26,473 bases of DNA, from NCBI GenBank assembly GCA_027943245.1, contig JANDJZ010000594.1:1-26473 (forward strand), read 5' to 3'. A program made the position numbers and the translations under genes. This document shows, piece by piece, positions 9,368 to 22,000 of this stretch. Source of the stretch: Acanthamoeba sp. SK_2022b (lineage: Eukaryota > Discosea > Longamoebia > Acanthamoebidae). The stretch's first letter is position 1. Each line of letters starts with the position of its first letter. Under the pieces are notes generated by a model that was given only the letters and a program-made list of their open reading frames with translations, had not been told where the DNA came from and did no database searches.

Positions 9368-12300
9368 TCAAGTTTGAACAAGAAGAACCTTCCGCCCGTA
9401 CCGAAGCTGTGGATTTTTGATGAGCGTGTAGAAGAGGAACCACCTATTTCTGGCCCTCGTTCGCCGATCGAGCTCCTCTCCGCCCAACTCGGTTTGCTCC
9501 TCCTCTGTGTTATCATCGCCCGCCCCGTAGAGCCGGTCTTCATCTTCCAACTCGACCGACAGGGAGGCGTGGCTCAGCAGGCTGAGTTGTCGGGAATCGT
9601 GCAGAAGCGCCTCTGATTCTGCGCCATCGAGTCGTCGGTGGCTGTTTCGCTTGTCTCTCAGCTGCACCAGCTCTGTACCCCCCGGAGCCCAAAACCACGC
9701 TTAGCCTAGCCACCATCTCGCTCAAGCGCGGTACAACGGAAACGCACTTGCGAGCATGAGGTCCGAGAACACGTTGGCCACGGGATTGTTGTACTGTTAC
9801 GTAGCAAAACAAAGAAGTCACGATCAGCACCTCCGTGTGATAATTTAAACTCACGAATGGGAGAACTCGTACCCGAGCATCGGAGACCAACAGCCCTATC
9901 CACGAGGAGTAGCCTGTTTTCGTTTTCGTTTTCGTTTTCGTTTTGTTTCGTATTTTTTGTTTGGTGTTTGATTGATATGAAATGGGTTAAGTGTATTGCA
10001 CAGGCAACTGCAGTTGGGGAGGAGAGGTGACCTGGGTCCATGGAGGAGTAGCTGCCAATGGCCGGCGTATCTAGCCTCACGAACGAGATCAACATCTGTG
10101 GGAGGGTCACGCGTCAGCGCTTGCATAGAAGAAGAGGGAGAGGTGGGGGGGGGGAGTGAGCGCACGAAGCCGATGGAAGTGACGAGGCGGATGGCTACGC
10201 TGATGAGGCCGCCGAGTGCGCTCAGGAAGGTGTTGGCGTAGTCGGCTACGGCGAACCATCGACGGTGCCGGATGGCTCCTTGGGGGGCCAACAGGATTCG
10301 CCCCACCACACTGCATCGCCGTTTGTGAGTGTGTTTGTGTTTCACAGCTCGATTCTAACAAAGGTAGGGGCTAGCGTACATGAAGCGGAAGAGGAACATG
10401 CAAATGGAGATGATAAACGACGCAGTCAAGAACTTCTTGAGTAGCCAGCTCTCCACCAGATTGTCCCAGATGAGCGTCCTGCGTCCAATCGCCTACTCTT
10501 AGTTTAAATGCGGACACGGAGGGTTGGCCAATTGGCTCTTGTACCTGAAGATGTCGTTGGTGAACAGGAAGAGCACGATCCAAATCAGAACGAACACTGC
10601 AAGGAACCCAGCGGCGGTATGGCTGCCCGTCAACAAACGCACAAGACGTCAGCATAAGGCGATATGAGTCGCGAGCGTGGGCCATGTGTCAACAACGCGC
10701 TTGGGTGTTTCCGCACTTCATCAAGGTGCCGATGAACGACGTTGCGCCAGGAAGGCCGTATCGCTTGCGATCCTCCGGGTACAATCCCTGCCTCATTCTC
10801 ATGATCTGTTTACACATAAGGCGTAACATTTTTTGTGAGTGGTATTCATTTAAAATAATATTATTTAAATAAATACCACTCACAAAAAATAATCAAATAA
10901 ATGGTGGGGTGGTGGGGTTGTGCCTGGCGGCGGTAGCTGCGGCAGTAGTGGGCGAGGATGAGCAAGCAGAACACGGCGGAGAGCAAGGCGGCGGAGATGC
11001 CGGAGGCGAAAATCTGCTCGCGCACTCGGCTGATGATGTTGTGGTCAATGTTGACGTTGACCCGCACCAACAGTGACACCAACGACGCCCACAGATCGCC
11101 AAAAACCTCGTAGCTTCCTCCCACCAGGCCTTGGCCCTTCTGGAGGACCGTCACCTGATTCGTTGTTGTTGCGGCCACGTCAGCTATAAGCACGTATACT
11201 ATTGCACACGCCCATAAACACAACCTGTCACGTACCTCGAGAGCGATAAGGCGGTTGTAACTGTGGACGAGGAGGTAGGTGATGTAGAGGATCAGCACGG
11301 TGGCGCCCAAGAAGACGTAGAACAGGATCATCAGCCCCAGCGAGATGCCAATCACGAATCTGCACGACAGGAACGAAAAGATTTTTTTTTATAAAAAGTG
11401 TACCAATCACTTGCAGTTCAACGAAAATAAAATAATAATACCAAACATAAAACCAATTAATAAGAGAATAGACATTACAAATAATAAATGTACGAACCGC
11501 TGCGGATAGAAAAAGGAGTCCCAGCCCTCCAGGGGCGCATGCCAGTTGCTGTAGTCCTTGGTGAGATTTCGGATTCTGGCCCACAGCCGCGCCTTCCAGC
11601 TGAGCGAGCGCAGGAAAGCCTCCCTCTGCCTAACCACGGCCTCCTTCTCGACCTGCTCGCGTACGAGGCATGGAATTCGCAAGTCGAGGTGAGGCAGCTT
11701 GACCCAATAGTGGTGGTGCTTCTAAGAGCTCCGAACTCGCAACGGACCGCAGAAACAGGGATGCCGAGCACGCGAGGGCTCTGGAGCAGCTTGCGCGTGT
11801 GCCGATGGAACATGTCCTTTCTTGCCCTGGAGCCAACCCCAATACGTTGTTGAGCATCAGGCGCACGATGATTACCACAACGGGTCATGTGAATTGAGGG
11901 TAACCTGTAATGGAAGAAGCTCGTCTTCTTCAGGGCGAACAGAACAAAGACGACGGTGTAAGGGATCACTGGCAGCAGAAGCACGATGATGAAGAAGATG
12001 CGGAGCGCCTGTAGATACGGGTCCAGTTGACCTCCCCGGTAGCCCTGATAGAACGAGCGAGGCGACACACGCGCGTAAATGTAAAGATGTTGCCAAAGCT
12101 CTGTCTGTGGACACTGTGTGTGTGTATAAATATATGGGTGGGTGGTGTGTGTGCAATAGATAGGTACGTTGATGATGATGGCCAACGCCCCCGCGATCAG
12201 GGCGAGCAGAAGCACGAGGCCGAGCAACAGGAAACCGAAGGAGGCGTGCTTCTGCCGCACCCAACCGCTGTTGGCAAAGAAGAAAGGCATCACAAGCACC

Positions 12301-12744
12301 TAGACAACGCGTTGCATCATGATTGAGGAGGAGGTTAGGGTCAACAACGCGTATGTTTGGTGGACCCTCAGGGCGGCAAGGGGGCACCATGCTGATATAG
12401 ACAAAGTAGCTCAGGTATTTGAGGTTGGACTGGTCGGGCTCGAGTTCGTTGTAGACGCTGAAGCTCTGCGATGAAGCGGCAATTCCTTCGCAAACAAACA
12501 CCAGCTTATAGTCTTGACTTGTACCGTCCTATGCGAAATCCTCTCTTAGCCATAGTAGTAAATGGTGTGTGTGGCTGAAGCGAAAGAGGAGAATAGGATA
12601 CGATGAAATGAAGGTCTTCAAACTGGTAGTAGCCGTTGTCGTCGGTGAGCTGTGACTGATTGTAACGCAGCGCGGCGTCCGGCGGAGTCGTGAGCACCTC
12701 CACCGTTCGGCCGGGAAGGCCCTTTCCCGCCTGGTCCACCACCC

Positions 12745-12780
<36 letters not shown>

Positions 12781-12781
12781 A

Positions 12782-12853
<72 letters not shown>

Positions 12854-15800
12854 AACAAACCGAACGTTTTCAGCTGATGGCGGCAGAGGTGTAGGACGTG
12901 CGCGCGCTGGTCAAATAGTGCGGCGGTACCTCAGCCGAGGCTGACGCAGGGATCCGAGCGCCCGCTGGTAGTTGTCGCTGATGAGAGCCTGGCCTCCAGG
13001 CTGGCGCATCACTTGCACGGCTTCAACGATGTTGAGCACCTGAACACGCACACGTCGTGTGTAGGTCAGCCGTTTGAAATGAGGCAGAGCGACGAGCGGT
13101 CAAAGCCTTAATTGGACCAACCTTGAATGCCGGGGTGGCGTCGCTGATGACCGATCCGCCGGCCGAGCGGAAGCGCAGCGAGTAGCTGCCGGGGATGCCC
13201 GACGCCAGGATGAGATGGAAGCGAGCGATGCCGTTGGTGTCCGTCACGTTGAAGGCCTGTGTGTGGTGGCGTGAAAGGAGGTACAAACCAGAGAACGACT
13301 GCCGTGAGTTTATGCGTGGATCGTTTTGGAGGAAGGGGGGAGGGCGCGAAGGCAATCCGTGCCGTCGTTTCGTCGAGCCTGGCGTAGCTGTCCTGGGGCG
13401 TCTTGTCGAACACCGCCTCAACCATATGATCTGCATTATTAGACAAACAACAGACATTTTAACAAAAACATATTTAGACTAGAAATGCCGAGATAAAGGA
13501 GTTTGGTGGATGCCAAACCTGCCAATGGGCTGCCCGAGCTGATGGTCACCAGCACTGACATGGAGAACTGGATCAAGGAGCAGGAAAAGAAGGTGTGTGA
13601 GAGAGAGGGTAGTCGTGGACCTCCCCGCTGGGGGTAGGGCGCACCGATTGGCCGACGTAGACAGAGGCGGGCGGGTTCTGCTGCACGGTGATGCGAGAGG
13701 GAACGGAGACGATCTCTATGGGGTTGATCTGAAGCGGCAACGTCGACGCTCCGCCCACGACCGTCGCCCTGTCAGGGTCGCAATGCATGGAATGTGAGAA
13801 ATCATGTCAAGCGCGTGCACAGATCTGGCGCAGTTCACGGTCCGGCTGGTGGGCGCACTTGAGGAATGCGTAGCTCGTGAGGCCGAGTTGCAGTGAGAGC
13901 TGCGAGAATGTGAGGTTCCCATTGGTCGTCACGGCGATGTGGTTGGCCAGGACGCCCTGCTTGGAGAACAGGCCGTCGACGCTAATTGATCCCAGCATGA
14001 CCTTGAGCAGCTCGCGCGAGCCGGGGGCCGGCTCACCGGAGTCGGCGGCGACCAAACTGCCGGCGAAGACGCTGAGCGCCATTTGCTGGTGCGCCGAGAG
14101 GCCCGCCACGGCGGTGAGGTTGGCGTCGGGCCCGATGGGCGTGCGGACAGCGTAGACCTGTACTGTGGGCGGCGCGGCCAGCGGCACGCCGACCGAGGCG
14201 GTGGTGGAGGGTTGTTGCACGACCACCACCTGCATCTTGTCGACGCTCTTGAGCGACGCGCTCGGGCCCGCCGGCCCCACTTGGAACGGTTGGCCTTGGG
14301 CGTGAAACAGAGCGTGTAGGTCCCTGCGCCGCACGTCAGCCGCGAGAACGGGAAAGAACGAAAAACGATAAACGATTAAAAGAACGAATGCGAAGAGCGA
14401 AGTACCGGGAACGGCGCCGACAAAGCCAAGCGAGGTAAAGTTGGCATAGCCGAGCGCATCGGAAGGAGCTGAGTAGGGAGAGACGGCGTTTGGGCTGTCG
14501 TAGCTGTCGACACTGCCTACGTAGGCCTCTTCGGCGCTCTCGCACACCGCACACATCACCACCACACCAGCCACCCCCGATCCTTCGGCATCCAGGACCT
14601 ACACACAACATACGCGCACGAGCACGCAGGAGGAGCGGACACTGAGACATGTTCGCTTTGACTGAGCGATAGGGCAGCGAGCGAACCCTAACAACGGGCT
14701 GAACAGCGAACGGTGTGCCGAGACGGGCGATGCCCGTCGCTAGGCTGGCAACAGGCTGCGTTGTGATTTCCAGCGAAGCCACTAGAGAGCGGGACGTGGG
14801 TCAGCAGAAGGCCAAGGCCACCCATATAGACGTCAGTGAGGAGCGCACCGTTGCTGGCTATGGTGACGTTGAAGATGGGCCCGGGCTCACCGGCAACAGT
14901 GAGCGCGAACGAGAAGTCGCCCGGGGTGCTCTTACCGAGACGCAAACGGACAGAGCCTGATGCACATCACGCAAAAATGGTGAATATCCAGCGACCAAGC
15001 CGGCTTTGGCTAATAAGGTTGGGTTGCAGTACTGTCGTTGTGAGATTGGCTGAAGTTGAACAGCTGTGCGCTGGGCCAGTCTTGTAGATAGGTTGGTTTT
15101 TGTAGCAACACAACGCCAGCTTGGAGGCCGTCGATCGGCAGCCCGTCCACGTCCACCGCCTCATACTAGTCGCGCACGTGAACGTGTAGAAAAACCATAT
15201 TAACCTAAAATAAAATGAAGAAAAATATATAATAAAATAGAGACACCCACCCTAACAATGAAGTCGGCTGTGGTCTGATGTTTATCGTCGGGAGCCGGCA
15301 TCACGTCAAGCAGATGCACGGCCGCCACGGGGTTGATGAGTTGCATCCGAAGAACGTCGCTGATGCAGCTGCCGTTCGGGAGCTGGAAGCCCAACGCATA
15401 CAGGGTGACGACCTGGCTGAAGCCTGAGCGATCGAGTGAGTTCTTCACTCCCGCCCAATAAAGTATGGAGGAGTGTCCAGGCTTGCTTACCCGTTTCAAT
15501 GCTCGCATTGGTGAGGGTGGCATAGCCCGAGGCGTTGGTCATGGCATAGGTGTCGAATGCTTGCATCTGCCCGGCCAACTCGTAGAGCAACGCTACATGC
15601 ACGACCACCAACCGGTGTGAGTTTGACCCGTGACGCCCTCGACCACTCGGGAGCCGCAAAAACGCCGCAGCGTATGTTTACCGATGTAGACGCCGCTGAC
15701 GGGCTGGCCTGCGTAGTTGACGGCCTGGACGACCAGGCCAGGTTCGAAGGTCTTGCCCACCACGAGCGGAAGCCCGGGGGGCGAGACCAGCCGGATGTAC

Positions 15801-18800
15801 CCACAGGCGCTGGGGTCCTGCGGAGAGACAGCGTTGTGTAGGGCCACGGTGAGCGTTGCTGCAGTCAACCGCTCTTCATCTTTGACGCGCACCTGAGTGA
15901 AGTTGCCAAGCGAGAAGTCGACGGGCAGCCGACTGGCGACGCCGTCCACGAACAGGTTGAGGGCGAGCGCTTCATTGCTACGGCCCTGAAAGATGTACAT
16001 CTCATAGAACGTTGCGATGCCGTTCCCCCTGCATGCCCCAAACGCCAGCACCCGCGTCGGTCACGAGGGAAGCGCATCCAGTCATCGCACGACACAACCC
16101 GTGCGCATGCAAACGTCACACGCGGCGCGAGCGCACGTACAGAGATCCGGCTGGAATGCCCACAATGCTCACATCGGAGGTATTGAATTGGTAGCCTGAT
16201 ATTGTCTTCCCCTTCAACGGCAAGCCCTACAATAGAAATCATAATCAATTAAAATTGTTATCAACCTTCTTTTTCTGAAGGTTGAGGTATTGTTTGATTG
16301 GTGACGGCAAGAGCACGAAGGGGCACCTTTTCGTCCAAGACGTAGACCGACGGCAACGATGTGATCTGCTGGCTGGGCACGACGTCGAGGCCCTCCGTCT
16401 CCCAGATCGCAATGACCGTTCGCACTACGCGAACATAGGCCACGATCAGCAAAAATGGCCAGGCTGTTATCACCTGCGAAGGACTGGGCAACTGTACCGG
16501 CAGACGTGACGTTGATGGTGTTGGATTCGTTGGAGGACACGCCATCGCAGAAGAACGTGATGCGATAGGGGCCTGCCGGTCCCTCCTGATTGAACGTCAG
16601 ATTGTCGAATCGAGCCAGACCATCCTTGCCCGTGAGCTTGGAGAGAGCGTGGTAGAGCTTCTTCAGCGGATTTGCTCGCGGAGCGGGCAAGTAGGGCGCC
16701 TCTCGCGCGCCAGCTGCAGGTGTGGAGGCAGTTGGTGAATTGCTCAACAAATAGATAAACAAAAAAACAATTAATGTAAGAAGATGCGACATTATTAAAA
16801 TAAATGTGATCAGATGGGGGCAAGTACCAAAGAGAGATATCTCGGCCACGACGTACTTGCCTTGGAGCGGGTTGCCGCGTGCGTCATACACGCCAACGAC
16901 CGCAGAGAAGGGCACCTGTCCACGATGCAGCAACGTCGTATCAGTGGGAGAAGCACGAAAACGGATCGACAGACAATCAGACAGCTGTGTTTACCTTCTC
17001 TTCGACCTGCGGAGGGGGCTGGCGCACCACCACGACCTGGCTCACTGCAGACGTCGCGACACCACCCAGAGCCTCGAATCAGATGTTCGCGAAAAGGGGA
17101 AATGAGTGGCCGAGTGGGTGCGAGGCTAAACCGTTCGTAGTGATGATCATGGGCCGGAAAAAGGATGGGAACAGAGGCAGCAGCGTGCGCTCGCATACGA
17201 GGACCGGGTACTGGTAGGCGTAGTTGGCTGCCCTCCAGCGCATGCTCACGTTGGCCATTCCCCGGCTGTCCGTTTGGACGTCGCCCAAGTTCTCGATGAT
17301 GCCTGCCCACCATTACCCACACATAATGTCAGCGCTCGAAACCTCCAACCACCGCAGGCGGCCAACGGTCTAATTCACACCGAATTTGTCGGAGCGATAA
17401 TCAGGAATGTAGCTGAGGCCCAGCGACTCCAGATCGCCGGGACCCAGGCTCGAAGCCACCATGACGATGCGTCGGCCCTCGGCGGGAAGACCGCTCTCGT
17501 CGATGACCTTGTGCGCGAGTGATGAGCGAAGTGAGCTTCAAGGTGCTTGTGGAGAGCCACCGGAAAGGCTCAATGCACGAGGGTACCTGAACGGCGAAGC
17601 TCACTATCTCCCCCACAGCGACTGACTGGGGTATCTCGCCAACGAGCGTGACAGAGAGCACTGCGGGCCGGGGGGGGGGGGGATTATGGTTGGCGATGCT
17701 GGCCGTGTGCGAGAAGTGCATCATACCATTGCTCTGCATCGTGATGATGGAGTGGGCAGAGACAGACTCCGAGGTGAAGGAGATGTTGTAGGTCCCGACC
17801 AGCCCAGTATCGATCACCGTGTTGTTTAACAACGCAAAGCCCGCCGAACCGCTCTTGGCCTCACCGCCTGCATCCAGCAAGGTTTAGGTGACAAAGAGCG
17901 CATATGTGGCGCGCGCAGTCATGCGCAGAACGATGGGCATACCGATGATGTCCGTGTCGCAAACGAAGCGGAATTGCAGATTAAGTAAGGTCGGCTCGAG
18001 AGTGGCACAGTCTGCAGGCGACACAGGGAATAGAGGGGAGAGAGCAAATTGAGCTCTCCGAATCAACGCACCAGTTACTGACAAGATCCTGTAGCCGCAC
18101 CTATGTCAAGTCCGAGGATGGGCGCTCGAACCCGGCCGATAGCAACTTTCACTGTGGCGCCTTCGACGCCGTTCCCCTTGAAATTGACCACACGCACCTG
18201 CACGAGACCATAAAATACAATGCAGAACAGTCAACAGTTGACGGAGAGGGAGCAGCGCCAAAAAGGGGAAGCACACGTACCAGCGTGCTCGTCCGGAACG
18301 GAACGCCGAACTGAGCGTACGCCGGCGGAGGAAGGACGATTTGGGTGCTCCACGCGCGATTGTCACCAAGAAGCTGAAGCGGGTCCCTGAACACTGTACC
18401 GTTCGCGAATTGTATGTGACTCGTGGGCACCTCAAGAGAATCGTGCTGTCACAGCGAGAAGGCGTACCGAAACCGAGTAGGAATGTGAAGATGGCAGCGA
18501 ACAGCACGACAAATGTGACAGCGGCGAGCGAGCGGAGTCGAACACCATCCTCAACTCCGTCGAAGAAAATCTGGTATTGTTTTTGGAAGGGGCAATTTAA
18601 GGTGAGCCCGAGCCTGGGTGGGGCGGCCCAGCTCGTACCGGGACAGCGAGGCGGCGAAGGGGCTTGGGGGCTGCCCGACGAAGACGTTCGTCCCACGACA
18701 GACCCTCAGTTCCAGCCTTGCGCAGAAGAGCGAAGAAAAAATTATTATTAGTCGCGCCAGTGAGCGCGTGAGCGCTTAACACTGTTGGCTGACAGAGTCG

Positions 18801-18830
18801 TACCTGCCACCGTTGGTATCTTGACTTCAT
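9368..18830 (-). CDS. STRA6-like multi-pass receptor with ~10 Ig-like ectodomain repeats
   Basis: About 44 exons, about 1,940 residues. Start at 18830 (MKSRYQRWQ); a signal-anchor helix follows at 18539–18470 (LAAVTFVVLFAAIFTFLLG). About 1,270 residues of ectodomain come next, in about ten repeats of a beta-sandwich pattern: V.V.D..G.PL.G..V, then NG.A.F, then G.Y...F (for example VGVYDARGNPLQGK, GLARFDNLTF, AGPYRITFFCDG), with several N-glycosylation sites. Seven or more membrane helices lie between 12250 and 10080. The C-terminus has STRA6 hallmarks: DPGYSSWIGLL, NPVANVF and ARNRWFLFYTLIKNP followed by a basic stretch. STRA6 is the vertebrate retinol-binding-protein receptor; the ligand here is unknown. 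Two places do not join cleanly: exon 3 to 4 (about 18472 to 18430) and a one-base frame change at 14273–14284. The junction near 16310–16235 is also uncertain. Confidence 0.7.
9915..9945. repeat. (TTTTCG)n hexanucleotide repeat at an intron 3' end
   Basis: About five TTTTCG units, reading CGAAAA on the sense strand of the STRA6-like gene. The 3' splice site (acag|GCTAC, exon from 9913) lies directly after the repeat. Using this site restores the conserved DPGY motif. Confidence 0.75.
10828..10890. repeat. 63-bp near-perfect palindrome inside an intron
   Basis: The arms begin and end with attttttgtgagtggtatt and its complement, with one mismatch and one indel, meeting at an AT-rich centre (aataatatt). 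The palindrome lies wholly inside the intron 10923–10806 of the STRA6-like gene. Size and terminal inverted repeats suit a tiny MITE-like insertion, but no target-site duplication is evident. In RNA it would fold into a long hairpin. It also places a consensus GTGAGT donor on either strand. Confidence 0.8.
12754..12850. repeat. (CA)n microsatellite (GT on the sense strand) in an intron
   Basis: About 48 CA units with three small interruptions near 12775–12790. It lies in an intron of the STRA6-like gene just upstream of the exon that begins RVVDQAGKGLPG. On the sense strand it reads as a long GT run that, after a short GC stretch, abuts the 3' splice site, where a pyrimidine tract would normally be. 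Confidence 0.9.
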
Positions 18831-19025
18831 GGCCGTGCCAAGCTAGGCGCGCACTCCGCACTTCAAAGACGACGGCCCCAGTGTGTGCACGAGCCCATTT
18901 GCCGAAGAAGTTGGCTTGATTGGCCGGCGCTGAGCACAAATCGGGCACAGCCGCCGATTTTCCGAGCACGCAGGCAAAACTTGGCAAGAAAAAGAGCTTG
19001 CGCACGCAGAAGGGAAAGAGGAAGC
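18831..19025. promoter_or_regulatory. Bidirectional promoter between STRA6-like and PDP-type phosphatase genes
   Basis: The two divergent start codons (18830 minus, 19026 plus) are 195 bp apart, so 5' flanks and probably UTRs are shared. No clear TATA box is seen. Open frames cross the interval on both strands but lack a good ATG and a compatible splice phase, so I treat it as noncoding. Confidence 0.5.
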
Positions 19026-22000
19026 ATGCTTCGTGTGGCGGGAGTCGGCTGCCGCGGCGCGCGTGGGCACTGCTGTCACCATTCTACTGCTCCCTCTTCC
19101 GGGCCCGCAAAGAAGGCAACGACGACGCATTCCGCCCCAGCCACCGCTGCGGCTCTGCCTTGCTCATCTTCGACCTCAGCCTCGTATCCCTCAACATCTT
19201 CCGCGTCTCCGTCTACCCGACTCGTGTCGCATTCGTGCCTGCCACGAGCGAGTCCCACGCTGAATTCGCTCTTCGTCCTCCGTAATGCACGCCCCATAGC
19301 CGTCAGCGGTATCAGTCGCGGCCACACAGCATTTGGAGGTAAAATTAATCTCCCCTCCCCCTCCCTACAATCTCCTTCGCGAGCGCGAATTGTACCTTCA
19401 TCATCTCTCTCCTTATTCACGTGTTCACGATACGTTCCAGTGGCCGCGAGGCGGCGCATGTCCACGGCGAGCGGTCCCAACCCCAACAACGGTAACGCCT
19501 TCTGTCGCGGTCTCTCTGGGCTCATGCCTCATGCCCCACCCCATGCTTCTCCCCAGCAGAGGTACCGCAGTTTCCTCACGCGTCGCCGGCCGCTTCGTCG
19601 TCGATCTTCAAGAAGCTCTCGCGGCCGCTCTTCATCGGCGGCGTGGGCATCGCCTCGTTCGCCGCCAGCTACGGTAACAGTCCCCACCAATCGCCGAACC
19701 CTCCTCCTTCCTCCACATCATGCGTCGTTCGCCTTTCCTCTTCCCTCTTCACGCTTCTCCATCGTCCCACAACTGATCGCTCTCCTCTCTTTGCTACTCA
19801 TCTTTTTTGTTGGGCCACGCAGGGTTCTTCGAGTATCAGAAGAAGAAGCGGAAGTATGCCACGACCTCCTCTCCTATTCTCGGTACGATCAAGCTCATCG
19901 AGAGAATGACGGGTTGAGGAGCGTGTGGGGGTGGGTGTGGGTGTGGGGGTGGTCTTAACGAACCGTTTTCATTGTGTGCCAACATCAGACGCGCTCACGC
20001 CGTCGGTGTCACACGAGCTCGTGGAGCAGATCTCCCGGAAGATCAGCGCCAACGCGCAGGCCTTCACCGTGACGCCTGGCAACTGTCACATCACCGAATT
20101 CCACACCAACACATTCGCCTGTACGCACGCTTCTCCGTCTTCATGGCGTGCGTGCTACGTCAGTTGGCGCGAGGCTGACACATAGCGCTACGTGCACTGT
20201 CGGTGGCACGTACACAGCCAACTCGCCCACCGAGGACCGGCACAACGAGCTGCTGCACGACCCGCAGATCTACAGCGGCTCCCTCTTTGGCATCTACGAC
20301 GGGCACGGAGGCTGGGCCGGTACGCCTCCACCGCGCCACCACCTCAACGCACAGAATTTAAACGTCGACAACTGCGCGCGCACAGCTTCCGAGTTTGTGA
20401 AGAACGAGCTGTTCGACTTTGTGAGGCTCGAGCTGGGCATCTTGAAGCTCAAGCAGGAGAAGTTCATCGACACGCTGGTGAAGGAGAAGGACCTCCGGGA
20501 CCGCATCGTCGACTTCCTGGCCAAGGACCCGGCCAGCCCGCAGCTCTACGACGACCTCAAGGGCATCGTCGCCAGGCAGACCCAGCTCAGCGAGGGCCAC
20601 CGCGAGCAGCTGCTCGGCCCGCTCGACGCGCTGTTCAACCCGGAGCGCAACATCAGCCAGTGTCTCCAGCTGGCCTTCCTGCGGGCCGACAGCTACTTCC
20701 TCTACGAGGCCCTGCTCGACCCGGAGAAGCTGCGCGACGGCTTCTCCGGCGCCTGCGTGCTCCTGTCCTACTTCCTCAACGACCACATCTACGTCGCCAA
20801 CGCCGGCGACTGCCGCGCCGTTCTCGGCCGCAAGCGGGACACCTCTGGGTATTCTCTCAATTCAGTTTCATCATTTTTGTTTATTTTTATCATATAAAAT
20901 ATCTTAATGTATTTTTGTGAAAGTGACCCGATTAAGGGAGCCGATACGAGGCGCGCGTGGGAGGCGATCGAGCTGTCGCACGATCACGGGACGGAGAACC
21001 TCGAGGAGCGCAAGCGATTGATCGAGGCCCACCCCAACGAGGAGGACATCGTGCTGGACGAGCGCGTGAAGGGCAGTCTGCAGCCCACCCGCGGCATCGG
21101 CGACGGCCTCTTCAAGGACCCCAACTTCAACGATGGTGCTCTCCCCCACCTCTACCCGTTCACTCGCCCATGTAGTAGGGCCAACATTTTCATGCTAATT
21201 TATTATCCTTTTTTCTTATTTTAATTGTATTAATTTGGTTTTGAAATTTTAGTTGCAATTTCTGCGATGCTGACGTGTTGCCCTCGTTGCCGTGTGCAGC
21301 TCTGGCGCGCAAGCTGGAGAACTGGCACCCGCCCTACACGACGGCCATGCCCGAAGTCATCTCCCACAAGATCACGCCGGGTAGATATATCTATACCTCA
21401 GCCCCTCGCCTTACGTTCCGCGTGGGGATTGGTCGGGCGCGAGCCGTCGCTGACACGCCGTTCTCTCTCTCCCTCTCTTGCTCTTCTCCCCTCCTAGCCG
21501 ACCAGTTCATCGTGCTGGCCACCGACGGCCTCTTTGACTTCTTCTCCAGCCAAGAGGTTCGTGTGCGCGCGCGCCCTCTCCCTTGTATTGGCCAACATCA
21601 GAGCCTGCACGATCGCTCATTGTGTTTTGGGTGGTCCAGGTGATCGATATGGTGGGCCACTATCTGGAGCACATGCAGCGCGATCCCAAGGACGACTCTC
21701 GCAGCCCTGCACAGGAGACGCCGAGCAGCGAGCGTATGTGCCCCCTCCACTCCTTTCCCTTCCGTGACGCGGTGCTCATGAACCGTTCGCCGCATTGCAG
21801 TGAAGCTCAAGTTGCAGGATAACGCGAGCAGCTACCTGATTGGCAAAGGTTTCTCCTTCACCTCCTTAGTTGTTGTTGTTGTTGTCTGGGTTGCTCTCTG
21901 CGTCGAGCCTTGCGTGCTGACGTACGACACAATCCCAGTTTTGAACAAGGCGGGCTACGGAAAGACGCCGGAGGTGCGCATGAACTTCTGCATCACCCTG

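Noticed and set aside
9915..9945. TTTTCG repeat as an interstitial telomere-like array
   Set aside because: It is short, intronic, and not a known telomere unit.
12568..12610. A gtatccta donor in the STRA6-like gene resembling a U12-type 5' splice site
   Set aside because: The intron shows no U12 branch-point motif near its 3' end, so an ordinary intron is more likely.
18885..19958. A single 357-codon plus-strand frame as the start of the phosphatase
   Set aside because: Only 19026–19338 of it fits; downstream it crosses clear introns, and conserved residues continue in other frames through good GT–AG junctions.
20358..20786. Minus-strand 142-codon frame
   Set aside because: It is the antisense of the largest phosphatase exon, an effect of G/C third-position bias.
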